DNA of 64,000 nucleotides from assembly GCF_000715495.1 (NCBI RefSeq), contig NZ_JNLX01000191.1, positions 1-64,000 of the forward strand. The letters run 5' to 3'. A program made the translations under genes and the position numbers. Shown in pieces: positions 8,410 to 18,837 of the stretch; the first letter of the stretch is position 1; each line of letters starts with the position of its first letter. Below the pieces are notes generated by a model. The model ran no database searches, was not told the origin of the DNA, and saw nothing but the letters and a program-made list of their open reading frames with translations. Origin of the DNA: Hymenobacter sp. IS2118. Lineage in GTDB: Bacteria > Bacteroidota > Bacteroidia > Cytophagales > Hymenobacteraceae.

Positions 8410-9372
8410 ATGCCCGATACTGCCCCGGCCTCGCCTTCACGGGCCGCACTGCTGCTGGCCTTTGCCGCCGTTTACCTCATCTGGGGCTCTACTTACCTGG
8501 TTATGAAATTTGCCGTAGCCAGCATGCCGCCGCTGCTCATGGCCGGCACGCGCTACGGCTTGGCGGGCGGGCTGCTCTACGCCGCCATGCGCCTGCGGGG
8601 CGAGCCCCGGCCCACTTGGCGGGGCTGGGGCCACGGCCTGCTGATTGGCATTTGCCTGCTGGGCTTCGGCAACGGCGGCACCACGTTTGGCGTGTTGTAC
8701 CTGCCCAGCGGCACCACGTCGCTGCTGGTGGCCACAGTTCCCATGTTTCTGGCACTACTGGGATGGCTGAGTGGCATCACGCCGCGGCCCACGCGCTGGG
8801 TGTCGTTGGGCCTGGCGGCGGGCCTGGGGGGCATGTACCTGCTGGCCGCACACCCGAGCTCGGCGGGCGTGCCGCGGCCGGGGCACCCCGAAATTGGCGT
8901 TACCCTGGTGCTGCTGGCGGCGGTGATGTGGTCGGTGGGCTCGCTGTATTCGAAGAAGCACCAACCGGCCTCCTCCCCTTTCCTCTCGGGCGGCATGCAG
9001 ATGATATGCGGCGGCGTGGCCATGCTGCTGCTGGGCCTGCTGCGGGGCGAGGCCACCGGCTTTGAGTTTGCCCAGGTCACCACCAAGTCGTGGCTGGCGT
9101 ACGCCTATCTGGTCACGTTTGGCTCCATTGTGGCCTTCTCAGCCTATATATGGCTGCTGCGCGTGGTGGAGCCCGCCCTGGCCGGCACGTATGCCTTCGT
9201 CAATCCGGTGGTGGCCGTGCTGTTGGGCTGGGCCTTCGCCGGCGAGGTGCTCAACTTCCAGATGCTGAGCGGCGCGGCCCTCATTGTGCTGGCCGTGGTG
9301 CTGGTGGTACTGGGCGGCCGGCGCAAGAAGCCAGCCCCTACGCCAATGCCCGAAGCAGCCGTCGAGGCCTAA
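8410..9372 (+). CDS. EamA-family (DMT superfamily) transporter
   Basis: A 320-residue inner-membrane protein with ten hydrophobic segments in two homologous halves, as usual for drug/metabolite transporters. YLIWGSTYLVMKFAV in helix 1 and the AYIWLLRVVEPALAGTYAFVNPVVAVLLGW segment before the last helices are EamA hallmarks. It resembles the YedA/RhaT-like branch of metabolite or amino-acid exporters; substrate cannot be told from sequence. The basic tail GGRRKK keeps the C-terminus cytoplasmic. It stands alone on the plus strand, convergent with the DUF4126 gene 29 bp away. Confidence 0.85.
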   Translation: MPDTAPASPSRAALLLAFAAVYLIWGSTYLVMKFAVASMPPLLMAGTRYGLAGGLLYAAMRLRGEPRPTWRGWGHGLLIGICLLGFGNGGTTFGVLYLPSGTTSLLVATVPMFLALLGWLSGITPRPTRWVSLGLAAGLGGMYLLAAHPSSAGVPRPGHPEIGVTLVLLAAVMWSVGSLYSKKHQPASSPFLSGGMQMICGGVAMLLLGLLRGEATGFEFAQVTTKSWLAYAYLVTFGSIVAFSAYIWLLRVVEPALAGTYAFVNPVVAVLLGWAFAGEVLNFQMLSGAALIVLAVVLVVLGGRRKKPAPTPMPEAAVEA

Positions 9373-9401
9373 GCCTCTGCTTTTTTTGGCTGTTCAAGCC
9401 C

Positions 9402-9929
9402 CTACAGCGGCCGCCACGCGCCGTGCGCCGGCCGTTGCCCGCTAAGCAGCGCCGCCCCACCGGCCAGCACCAGCGCATCTTCGCCCACGCCCACCAGCGC
9501 CACGGGCACGCCCGATTCTTCGCTGATGCCCGTACGCAGCGCGTAGCTCACAAACGTGGCCGCTACGGCCGTCAGTCCGCCCACTACGCCGCCGCTCAGG
9601 GCGCTGCCGTGCCGGGCGCGGTACCAGGCCGCCCCCACCAACGCCCCCGACAGCAACCGCCCCAGCAGCACCGGCGGCGCAATACGGTCAGGGGTTCCCG
9701 GCAGTTTGTCGGCTACCATTTCGCCGACGGCCAGCACCTTGAGCACGGTGGCCGTGGCCGGCTTCTGCAGAAAGCGCAGCCGCGACCCGTCGAGGCCGGC
9801 ATGGGGCTGCCGCGAGAGGTAGTGGCTCAGAAAAGCCGGTGCGCTCATGCTCCGCATACCCGCCAGGGTGGCAAAGCCGACAACAGGCCAGAACTTGGCG
9901 GGGCGGTGCTTTTTTGTGGATTGTTTCAT
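9402..9929 (-). CDS. DUF4126-like membrane protein
   Basis: A 175-residue protein with several hydrophobic segments: FWPVVGFATLAGMRSMSAP, a GRLLSGALVGAAWY segment, LSGGVVGGLTAVAATF and a C-terminal LVLAGGAALL. The GMRSMSAPAFLSH motif and D-K-L-P-G-T-P-D-R region fit the DUF4126 family; function unknown. It lies downstream of and codirectional with the rhodopsin gene, but a strong terminator separates them, so it is probably transcribed independently. Confidence 0.65.
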   Translation of the reverse strand: MKQSTKKHRPAKFWPVVGFATLAGMRSMSAPAFLSHYLSRQPHAGLDGSRLRFLQKPATATVLKVLAVGEMVADKLPGTPDRIAPPVLLGRLLSGALVGAAWYRARHGSALSGGVVGGLTAVAATFVSYALRTGISEESGVPVALVGVGEDALVLAGGAALLSGQRPAHGAWRPL

Positions 9930-9988
9930 AGCGAAAAATAGTACGGGTTGTTAAACGAAAGCAGTCGCCTTAAAGCCGCGAAATCCCA

Positions 9989-10022
9989 CAAAAAAAGCGG
10001 CCGGCAATAATTACCGGCCGCT
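9989..10022 (-). terminator. Hairpin terminator after the rhodopsin gene
   Basis: AGCGGCCGG (9996-10004) pairs perfectly with 10014-10022 around a 9-base loop. The A-run at 9990-9996 becomes a T-tract on the minus strand. Confidence 0.85.
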
Positions 10023-10094
10023 CCTTCACAGTTCACAGCTGAGGATATTCAGCAACCCTATTATGCTGTCGTACGGAGCTTAATCATCGCCTGC

Positions 10095-10826
10095 CTACGC
10101 GGGCTGGGGCGAGTATTCGTGCTTGTGTGGGGGCTTGCGCGGAGCCAGGTCGCGCAGATACTGTAGGTCCATGATGCTGAAGCCCACTTTGGAGAAGAAT
10201 GGCACCACTACAAAGAGCAGGGTTTCGGTGGTTTGGCCCAAAAAGCCAATGCCCGAGGGCCCCAGTGCCCAAATTGTAGGATAAGCAAACCAGAGAAACG
10301 TCAGGAAGCTCACCAGCTTGGTGTAGATGCTCCCCAGCTCGGCATCGCTGTTGGTGGCAATGCGGCGTAGCGGCACCCACACCACGTAGAGCACGGCCAG
10401 AAACGCGCCTACGCCGCACATAAACCACAGCAACCGGGCATTACTCGACTCCGACAAATCGGCAAACAGTCCGCAGATTATCATCACCACGTCAGCCGCC
10501 ACCAGCCCAAAGAGCAGCGTTTTGCTGCGCTCGTCTTTGGGCACGTAGAACATGGCCGTGAACGCCAGCGCCAACAGCAGCAGCGGCGTGCTCACCACCC
10601 AGTCCATGTAGCGGGCGTAGTGCGTCACCTGCCCTGCCACCTCGGTTTTGCCCTGCCCCATGGCCATGCCCATGTACGCCAGTGCCGACCAGATAGGAAT
10701 CATCATGGCGAGGCTGTATTCGTATTGCGGCACGCCCTTGGGGTCGCGGCTCCAGGCCCAGAACAGCAGCGCGCCACCTATCATCAAGGCCACGTAGAGC
10801 CAGTAAAGTAATGTTTGAGTATCCAT
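10095..10826 (-). CDS. Microbial rhodopsin of xenorhodopsin type (candidate inward proton pump)
   Basis: Seven-helix retinal protein of 243 residues. The retinal lysine is Lys213 in helix G. Helix C reads RYMDWVVSTPLLLLAL, so the three motif residues are Asp75, Ser79 and Ala86 (DSA). Four residues before Lys213, where proton pumps have Asp212 (bacteriorhodopsin numbering), there is Pro209. Seven residues after the lysine is Asp220. Helix F retains W179, Y182, P183 and W186 of the retinal pocket. Known family facts, from memory: Pro at that site and Asp at K+7 mark Anabaena sensory rhodopsin and xenorhodopsins; NsXeR has DSA and K213/D220; xenorhodopsins pump protons inward. Inference: inward pump or photosensor. 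No transducer or retinal-forming dioxygenase gene is adjacent. Confidence 0.92.
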   Translation of the reverse strand: MDTQTLLYWLYVALMIGGALLFWAWSRDPKGVPQYEYSLAMMIPIWSALAYMGMAMGQGKTEVAGQVTHYARYMDWVVSTPLLLLALAFTAMFYVPKDERSKTLLFGLVAADVVMIICGLFADLSESSNARLLWFMCGVGAFLAVLYVVWVPLRRIATNSDAELGSIYTKLVSFLTFLWFAYPTIWALGPSGIGFLGQTTETLLFVVVPFFSKVGFSIMDLQYLRDLAPRKPPHKHEYSPQPA

Positions 10827-10922
10827 GCAAAAAAAGTAAGGTGTGAATGGGTTCAGAACGGTTTACTTCAATGTGACATTTTAGGTTTGTTTTTATGACC
10901 TTGTGTGAGTGGCCTGATAACT

Positions 10923-10958
10923 AAAAAACCGGCCCCTGCTGAGCAGAAACCGGTTTTT
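10923..10958 (-). terminator. Hairpin terminator after odhB
   Basis: AAAAACCGG pairs with CCGGTTTTT around an inner CTGCTGAGCAG hairpin, 21 bp past the odhB stop. It separates the odh cluster from the rhodopsin gene. Confidence 0.8.
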
Positions 10959-10978
10959 ACAATCATTTTCAACAGCTA

Positions 10979-12688
10979 TTACACCCCAAACATCATGCGG
11001 GTGGGGTCTTCGAGCAGCTCCTTCACCCGCACCAGGAACGACACCGACTCGCGGCCATCGATGATGCGGTGGTCGTAGCTCAGGGCCAGGTACATCATGG
11101 GCCGAATCACCACCTGCCCGTTCTCGGCAATGGGGCGCTGAATGATGTTGTGCATGCCCAGAATGGCCGACTGCGGCGCGTTGATGATGGGAGTGCTGAG
11201 CATGGAGCCAAACACGCCGCCGTTGGTGAGCGTGAACGTGCCGCCCGTCATCTGCTCGATGGTGAGCTTGTTGTCGCGGGCCAGGCCGGCCAAGCGCACC
11301 ACTTCCTTCTCAATGCCCTCGAAGCTCAGCTGCTCGGCATTGCGAATTACGGGCACCACCAGTCCTTTCGGGGCCGAAACGGCGATGCTGATGTCGCAGA
11401 AATCGTTGAATACGATGTCGGTGCCGTCAATCTGCGCGTTCACGCTCGGCCATTCTTTCAGGGCCACGCACACGGCCTTGGTGAAGAAGGACATAAAGCC
11501 CAGGCCCACGCCGTTTTTAGCCTTGAACTGGTCCTTAAATTTGTTGCGCAAGTCCATGATGGGCTGCATGTTCACCTCGTTGAAGGTGGTGAGCATGGCC
11601 GTCTCGTTCTTCACCGTCACCAGGCGGCGGGCCACCGTCTTGCGCAGGTTGCTCATGCGCTCACGGCGCTGGTTGCGGTCGCCGCTGGCGGCCGGAGCGC
11701 TGCTGGTTGAAGCCGATGCCACAGCAGGAGTAGTAGCAAGTGCCGCCGGTGCCGCGGGTTTGGCCTGCGCGTTCTGGGCGTCTTCTTTAGTAATGCGGCC
11801 GTCGCGGCCGGTGCCGGCTACGTCGGTGGCCGCAATGCCTTTCTCGCCCAGAATCTTACCAGCAGCCGGCGAAGGCACACCGGTAGCATACGTGGCCGCG
11901 CCACCGCCTGCCGGCGCCGATGCCAGCGCCGCAACCGGGGATGCCTGGGCGGCTGCCGGAGCTGCTGCGGCCGGGGCCGCGCCCGCGCCACTACCGCCCT
12001 CAATCCGCGCAATGACAGTGCCGATGGCAATTGTTTCGCCTTCTTTCACGGCGTGGCGCAGCGTGCCGCTGGCTTCGGCCGGCAGCTCAAACGTAGCCTT
12101 ATCCGACTCCAGCTCGGCGATTACCTCGTCGCGCGTTACCTGAGCACCGTCTTCCTTCAGCCATTTGGCTACGGTTACTTCGGTGATGGACTCGCCGACG
12201 GTAGGGATTTTCATTTCGATGGTACTGCCGCCCCCACCGGCAGGTGCAGCCGCAGCAGCGGGTGCGCCGGGCGTGGCCGGGTCCTTGCTCTCGTTGCCGG
12301 CGGGCGCGCCGCCGTAGCCAGCCTGGTTGCTGGCCTGGGGGTTTTCCTCGCCTTTGGAAACCGGGTCGGGTGCGGCGGCAGCAGCAGCGGCTGGTGCAGA
12401 AGCTGCCGGTGCAGCGGCAGGCGTAGCAGCGGCAGGGGCCACACCGTTACCACCCGCGCTATCCAGGTCGGCGATGATGGTGCCGATGCCGATGGTTTCA
12501 CCTTCGGCCACGCGGATTTTCAGGATGCCATCGGCTTCGGCGGGCAGCTCAAACGTGGCCTTGTCCGATTCCAGCTCGGCAATGACTTCGTCGCGCTTCA
12601 CGGCGTCGCCGTCCTGCTTGAGCCACTTCGCAATGGTGACTTCGGTGATGGATTCGCCAACGGCGGGAATTTTGATTTCGAGGGGCAT
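10979..12688 (-). CDS. odhB: 2-oxoglutarate dehydrogenase E2, dihydrolipoyl succinyltransferase
   Basis: Transfers succinyl from E1 to CoA in the TCA cycle. Two lipoyl domains occupy residues 1-80 and about 155-230; each has the lipoylated lysine in ESDKATFELPAEA. Ala/Pro-rich linkers follow. An E3-binding domain (VPSPAAGKILGEKGI...GTGRDGRITKED) lies near residue 280, and the catalytic acyltransferase core runs to the end, with the active-site LSYDHRIIDGRES. Two lipoyl domains instead of the usual one explain the 569-residue length. The gene is codirectional with odhA (E1) upstream, but a HEPN/MNT pair lies between. It ends at the hairpin at 10923-10958. Confidence 0.95.
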   Translation of the reverse strand: MPLEIKIPAVGESITEVTIAKWLKQDGDAVKRDEVIAELESDKATFELPAEADGILKIRVAEGETIGIGTIIADLDSAGGNGVAPAAATPAAAPAASAPAAAAAAAPDPVSKGEENPQASNQAGYGGAPAGNESKDPATPGAPAAAAAPAGGGGSTIEMKIPTVGESITEVTVAKWLKEDGAQVTRDEVIAELESDKATFELPAEASGTLRHAVKEGETIAIGTVIARIEGGSGAGAAPAAAAPAAAQASPVAALASAPAGGGAATYATGVPSPAAGKILGEKGIAATDVAGTGRDGRITKEDAQNAQAKPAAPAALATTPAVASASTSSAPAASGDRNQRRERMSNLRKTVARRLVTVKNETAMLTTFNEVNMQPIMDLRNKFKDQFKAKNGVGLGFMSFFTKAVCVALKEWPSVNAQIDGTDIVFNDFCDISIAVSAPKGLVVPVIRNAEQLSFEGIEKEVVRLAGLARDNKLTIEQMTGGTFTLTNGGVFGSMLSTPIINAPQSAILGMHNIIQRPIAENGQVVIRPMMYLALSYDHRIIDGRESVSFLVRVKELLEDPTRMMFGV

Positions 12689-12718
12689 GGGCGGTGAAAG
12701 CGTGTAGTTAAGTTTTAA

Positions 12719-13129
12719 TTAAATCAGAAACGCCTGGGCCAGTGGCCGAAGCTTGGTTTGAAAACGAGTAGCCATCGTCAGCAAATCAGCCGAAGTATAG
12801 CCTGGAGCATCGTCGGTTTCATAACGTAGCTCTACGCCGAATTCATTGAGAATTGTAGCCTCCACCAGGTCTTGTTGAGAGAACTGAATCAAATTTGCTT
12901 GAATGAGTGGCAGCAGCAGCTTGGTCAGGTCGTGAATGAACGGCGCGGGTAGCGACGAGGCTACCAGTACGGCTTTTATATATTTCTCCGTTGCCTGCTG
13001 GCAGTGGAAACCAATACTTTCATAAAGGTGCGGACTAGCCTTCAACAGGGTCTCAGCGGCTTCCATGTCACGGTCGGCCGTTAAAAGCGACATGGCAACG
13101 CGTTTCTGTTCGGGGGTACTAAGCGGCAT
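12719..13129 (-). CDS. HEPN domain protein (second MNT partner)
   Basis: A 136-residue helical HEPN protein: LTADRDMEAAETLL, IGFHCQQATEKYIKAVLV, FIHDLTKLL and a terminal YTSADLLTMATRFQ helix are typical of PF05168 HEPN proteins that pair with nucleotidyltransferases. The ATG at 13129 is chosen, overlapping the MNT gene by 11 bp; a TTG at 13156 would lengthen the overlap. The R-x4-6-H nuclease motif is not obvious. It lies 30 bp upstream of odhB, so transcripts from the odhA side must pass through it. Confidence 0.8.
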   Translation of the reverse strand: MPLSTPEQKRVAMSLLTADRDMEAAETLLKASPHLYESIGFHCQQATEKYIKAVLVASSLPAPFIHDLTKLLLPLIQANLIQFSQQDLVEATILNEFGVELRYETDDAPGYTSADLLTMATRFQTKLRPLAQAFLI

Positions 13130-13439
13130 ATAATAGTCGGCCTTGCTGCTCGGCAATGGTTTCTACGGATTGAAAAACACCTGCGGCCCGCTCCATCTCC
13201 GCCGGCGTACGAATCAGAATATCCATCGCGGGAGCATCAGTACCCCACAGCAACGTGCGAACAGCAATAGCGCGTGCCACTCGCTTCTCCTCCGCATCAC
13301 GCTTGATAATGAGCAAATCCAAATCCGAGTCCTCAGTAGGCACGCCATAGGCATACGAGCCGAACAGGATTATCCTGTCCGGCGCGTAGCCTTCAACGAT
13401 GCGCTGCACCACGGCTTGGATTTGCTCTTCGGTTATCAT
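13119..13439 (-). CDS. MNT-type minimal nucleotidyltransferase (second pair)
   Basis: A 106-residue nucleotidyltransferase with GSYAYGVPTEDSDLDLLII (GS motif and D-x-D) and a third acidic site in PAMDILI. Short, as expected for MNT proteins. It precedes and overlaps the HEPN gene. The pair sits 65 bp after the odhA stop and is codirectional with the odh genes. The function may be a toxin-antitoxin module or another nucleotidyl-transfer system; sequence alone does not decide. Confidence 0.85.
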   Translation of the reverse strand: MITEEQIQAVVQRIVEGYAPDRIILFGSYAYGVPTEDSDLDLLIIKRDAEEKRVARAIAVRTLLWGTDAPAMDILIRTPAEMERAAGVFQSVETIAEQQGRLLYAA

Positions 13440-13504
13440 GTGTAGAACATGCTTTGGCTTGTTCGGCGGCAGGAGGGCGCAAGCTAACGCATGCGCTACC
13501 AGCC

Positions 13505-16423
<2,919 letters not shown>

Positions 16424-16865
16424 TGAGAAAGCAGGGTGGGTATGGGTGCGTAAATGTAAGACACTTAAAAGTCAGGCAAAAACCTGCATTCGAGTAAACA
16501 AATACGCTTAGCAATCAGGAGCATCGCGGCCGTTTGGCATGAGGTCCCTATTAGGTTGAATGGCCAATTTATCAAATATTGAGGGGATGAACCGGGTTGC
16601 TGCTTACGGCAACTGGTTGAGATAAGATAAGTCGCAGCACTTCATTCCGCACGGTTCTGCTGGCAACTGCCCGCATGACACCGGTTTGTTCTATAAACAT
16701 TCAGCTATTAAAACGCCACAACGCACCTAAAGCAGCTTTGAGTTGGATAATTTATTTTCGCAAAACTTATCTATCTATCTAATCGTTAACACTTTTCTCT
16801 CGCACAAAATGCGGGCGCGCCGATACTGCCAGGCGAGCAATGGTGGACCAGTGAAACCCTTTTAA
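16424..16865. other. AT-rich intergenic region upstream of odhA and the 3D-domain gene
   Basis: About 440 bp between divergent genes. It is AT-rich at 16690-16800 and includes three tandem TATC units near 16770. It probably holds both promoters; only the near-consensus TACATTTA (minus strand, 16451-16458) can be pointed to. I see no gene or RNA in it. Confidence 0.4.
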
Positions 16866-17426
16866 ATGAGTAGTGTACGATTATTTCTAGACATCCTTTT
16901 AGCCGCTTCCGCATTAACAGCCCCCCTTTTCTCCTCCTCACCAGCCACAAACAAAGCAAACGGACTGGTTAAATTTATTATGCCGCTAGAAGTTGCTACC
17001 CGCCCCGCCACGGCTCGGTTGGAAAGCAAAAAGATTACCGTTAAAAAAACAAAGACCTACGTTGCCCAAAGCCTGACCTATCGGGTAACGGCCACTATCT
17101 ACGAAGCTGTGCCTGGCCAAACAGACAGCGAACCGTTTATCACGGCCGATAACTCGCGGATTAAGCCGCACTACGGGACCAAAAAGCGCTGGATGGCCTT
17201 GTCGCGCGATTTGCTGAAGCCCTGGGGCGGAAAATTCGCATTTGGCGACACCGTGCGCGTGTCCGGCATCAATGCCAAGCTGGATGGCGTGTACACCATT
17301 CACGACACCATGAACCGGCGCCACCGCCACTGCATGGACATTCTGGCCCACACCAGCGAAAACCTGGACATCTTCACCAAAGGAGTTAAAATTCAGAAAG
17401 TTGCCTACCAGGCAACCACGCTGTAA
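16866..17426 (+). CDS. 3D (Asp-Asp-Asp) domain protein, exported, RlpA/barwin-like fold
   Basis: A 186-residue protein with an N-terminal hydrophobic export signal (FLDILLAASALTAPLF). The C-terminal half carries the 3D pattern: TDSEPFITADNSRIKP, WMALSRDLLKPWGGKFAFGDTVRV, then GVYTIHDTMNRRHRHCMDIL, with the conserved aspartates of this double-psi beta-barrel family. Related domains in MltA, RlpA and YabE-type proteins act on or bind peptidoglycan, so a cell-wall role is likely. It is a single plus-strand gene sharing a bidirectional terminator with the MRJP gene. Confidence 0.75.
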   Translation: MSSVRLFLDILLAASALTAPLFSSSPATNKANGLVKFIMPLEVATRPATARLESKKITVKKTKTYVAQSLTYRVTATIYEAVPGQTDSEPFITADNSRIKPHYGTKKRWMALSRDLLKPWGGKFAFGDTVRVSGINAKLDGVYTIHDTMNRRHRHCMDILAHTSENLDIFTKGVKIQKVAYQATTL

Positions 17427-17445
17427 GACCCTGCTGTTTTTCATT

Positions 17446-17482
17446 AAAAAAAGCCGCGCCGTTATCTGGCGCGGCTTTTTTT
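17446..17482. terminator. Bidirectional hairpin terminator
   Basis: AAAAAAAGCCGCGCC pairs perfectly with its reverse complement around GTTATCT. A-run and T-run on opposite sides serve both the 3D-domain gene and the convergent MRJP-like gene. Confidence 0.9.
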
Positions 17483-17502
17483 GATTCATTGAGCCGAAAA
17501 TT

Positions 17503-18684
17503 CTATTTCGGCAGCGCCATTTTGTAGATGCCGAAGGGCCGCCGCGGCTGGCCCACGCCCTTGTTCCAGGTTGGCATTTTGTGAATGGCCGAGGTGGCCA
17601 CGTACAGGTTGCCATCGGCGGCGAAGCTGTAGGTATCGGGCCACTGCAGGCGCGGGTCTTTCACAATGGTTTCAATCTTGCCGGCGGGCGTGCGGCGCAC
17701 CAGGGCACTCTGCTCGAAAGAGGTGAGGTATACGTTGTTGGCCGCGTCGATTTCCATGCCATCAGTGGCCGGAATTGTGCCCAGGTTTTCCACCTGCTGG
17801 CCCAGCTGGGCGGCGCTGAGAGAAGCATCACGCAGGGCGGCCGTCTTGATGCGGTAGAGGGTGTGGCCCGTGAGCGGGCAGTAGTACAGGTAGTTATTGT
17901 CGGCGCTGAGGGCAATGCCGTCGGCGTTGAATTGTGCGGGGTTGCCCTTCGGGTCGAGCATGGCGTGGCCTTCGGCTTTCACCACCAGTCCTTTTTCGGC
18001 TTTGGTCGAAGGGTGCGTATCGAGCAAGCGGCGCGACGTATTGGTTTTCAAATCGACCACGACCAGAGCGCCGGTGCCCGATTCGGTGAGGTAGGCGTAG
18101 TTGTGCTGCAAGTCAATCCGCACATCATTGAGGTAGGATTTGCGGGGCGCCACGCTCTCCGGAAACAACACCGTGAGCAGCACCTGCCGGGTTTTGGGGT
18201 CCGTTTTCACCAGCTTGGGGCCGCCGGGCACGGTACCCTGAATGCCCGGCGAGGCGGGGTCGAGTACCCACACCATGCCGGCCTTGTCGGTGTGCACGGT
18301 TTGCGGGCAAATCCAGTGTTTTTGCGGCTCATTCTTCACCGAGTCGTTCCACATGCACCAGCTGGCGTCCGGGTAAGGCGTGAGGGTGTTGTTGGGCCCG
18401 ACTTCGGCGATGGGGTACACGGGGTTATCGTCCCAACGCGGAAAGCAGGCGAAAACCTGCCCGCCGGGCGCCACGGCCACCCCCACCAGCTGGGGCCCCG
18501 TAAACTCGGCCACTACCTGCAGGAGCGAGCTGGTCGAGACATTGCTTTGCCCGGTCGATACGGAATCGGGACCGGCAGCCACGGCAATACTCTGCGAGTC
18601 GGTAGTGGGCGACGAGCAGCTGCCCAGGCTTGCGGCAGCCAGGCCCACCAGCAAAAAGGGTGGTAGAAAACGAGAAAAAGCCAT
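17503..18684 (-). CDS. Yellow/major royal jelly protein (MRJP) family lipoprotein
   Basis: A 393-residue exported lipoprotein: signal peptide with lipobox LGSC near residue 22. The mature part reads as the MRJP/yellow beta-propeller family (PF03022): GPQLVGVAVAPGGQVFACFPRW, a central SYLNDVRIDLQHNYAYLTESGTGALVVVDL, NADGIALSADNNYLYYCPLTGHTLYRI and a final DTYSFAADGNLYVATSAIHKMP. Bacterial members are sometimes labelled L-dopachrome tautomerase-related; activity here is unknown. The W-x-C and related cysteines in the first third may form disulfides in the periplasm. It is a single gene with its own terminator. Confidence 0.85.
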   Translation of the reverse strand: MAFSRFLPPFLLVGLAAASLGSCSSPTTDSQSIAVAAGPDSVSTGQSNVSTSSLLQVVAEFTGPQLVGVAVAPGGQVFACFPRWDDNPVYPIAEVGPNNTLTPYPDASWCMWNDSVKNEPQKHWICPQTVHTDKAGMVWVLDPASPGIQGTVPGGPKLVKTDPKTRQVLLTVLFPESVAPRKSYLNDVRIDLQHNYAYLTESGTGALVVVDLKTNTSRRLLDTHPSTKAEKGLVVKAEGHAMLDPKGNPAQFNADGIALSADNNYLYYCPLTGHTLYRIKTAALRDASLSAAQLGQQVENLGTIPATDGMEIDAANNVYLTSFEQSALVRRTPAGKIETIVKDPRLQWPDTYSFAADGNLYVATSAIHKMPTWNKGVGQPRRPFGIYKMALPK

Positions 18685-18707
18685 GAACAGCGAGCAAGTT
18701 GGTGGAA

Positions 18708-18741
18708 AGAAAAAACCTCAGCCGGTCAGGACTGAGGTTTA
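18708..18741 (-). terminator. Hairpin terminator after the SHOCT-domain gene
   Basis: AAACCTCAG (18713-18721) pairs with CTGAGGTTT (18732-18740). An A-run to the left gives a T-tract on the minus strand. It is about 100 bp past the stop at 18838. Confidence 0.7.
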
Positions 18742-18837
18742 GCGTACGGCCCTTTGGCGGGGATGTTGATTCGCAAGGCAATTAATTCCTGGGCTCCGGA
18801 TGAGGTTAGCCGTGGCGTAGGCCTCTGACGGGCTTGT

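Noticed and set aside
10095..10826. Proteorhodopsin, xanthorhodopsin or sodium-pump rhodopsin
   Set aside because: Helix C motif is DSA, not DTE/DTX or NDQ, and the second counter-ion Asp is Pro; these exclude the usual outward pumps.
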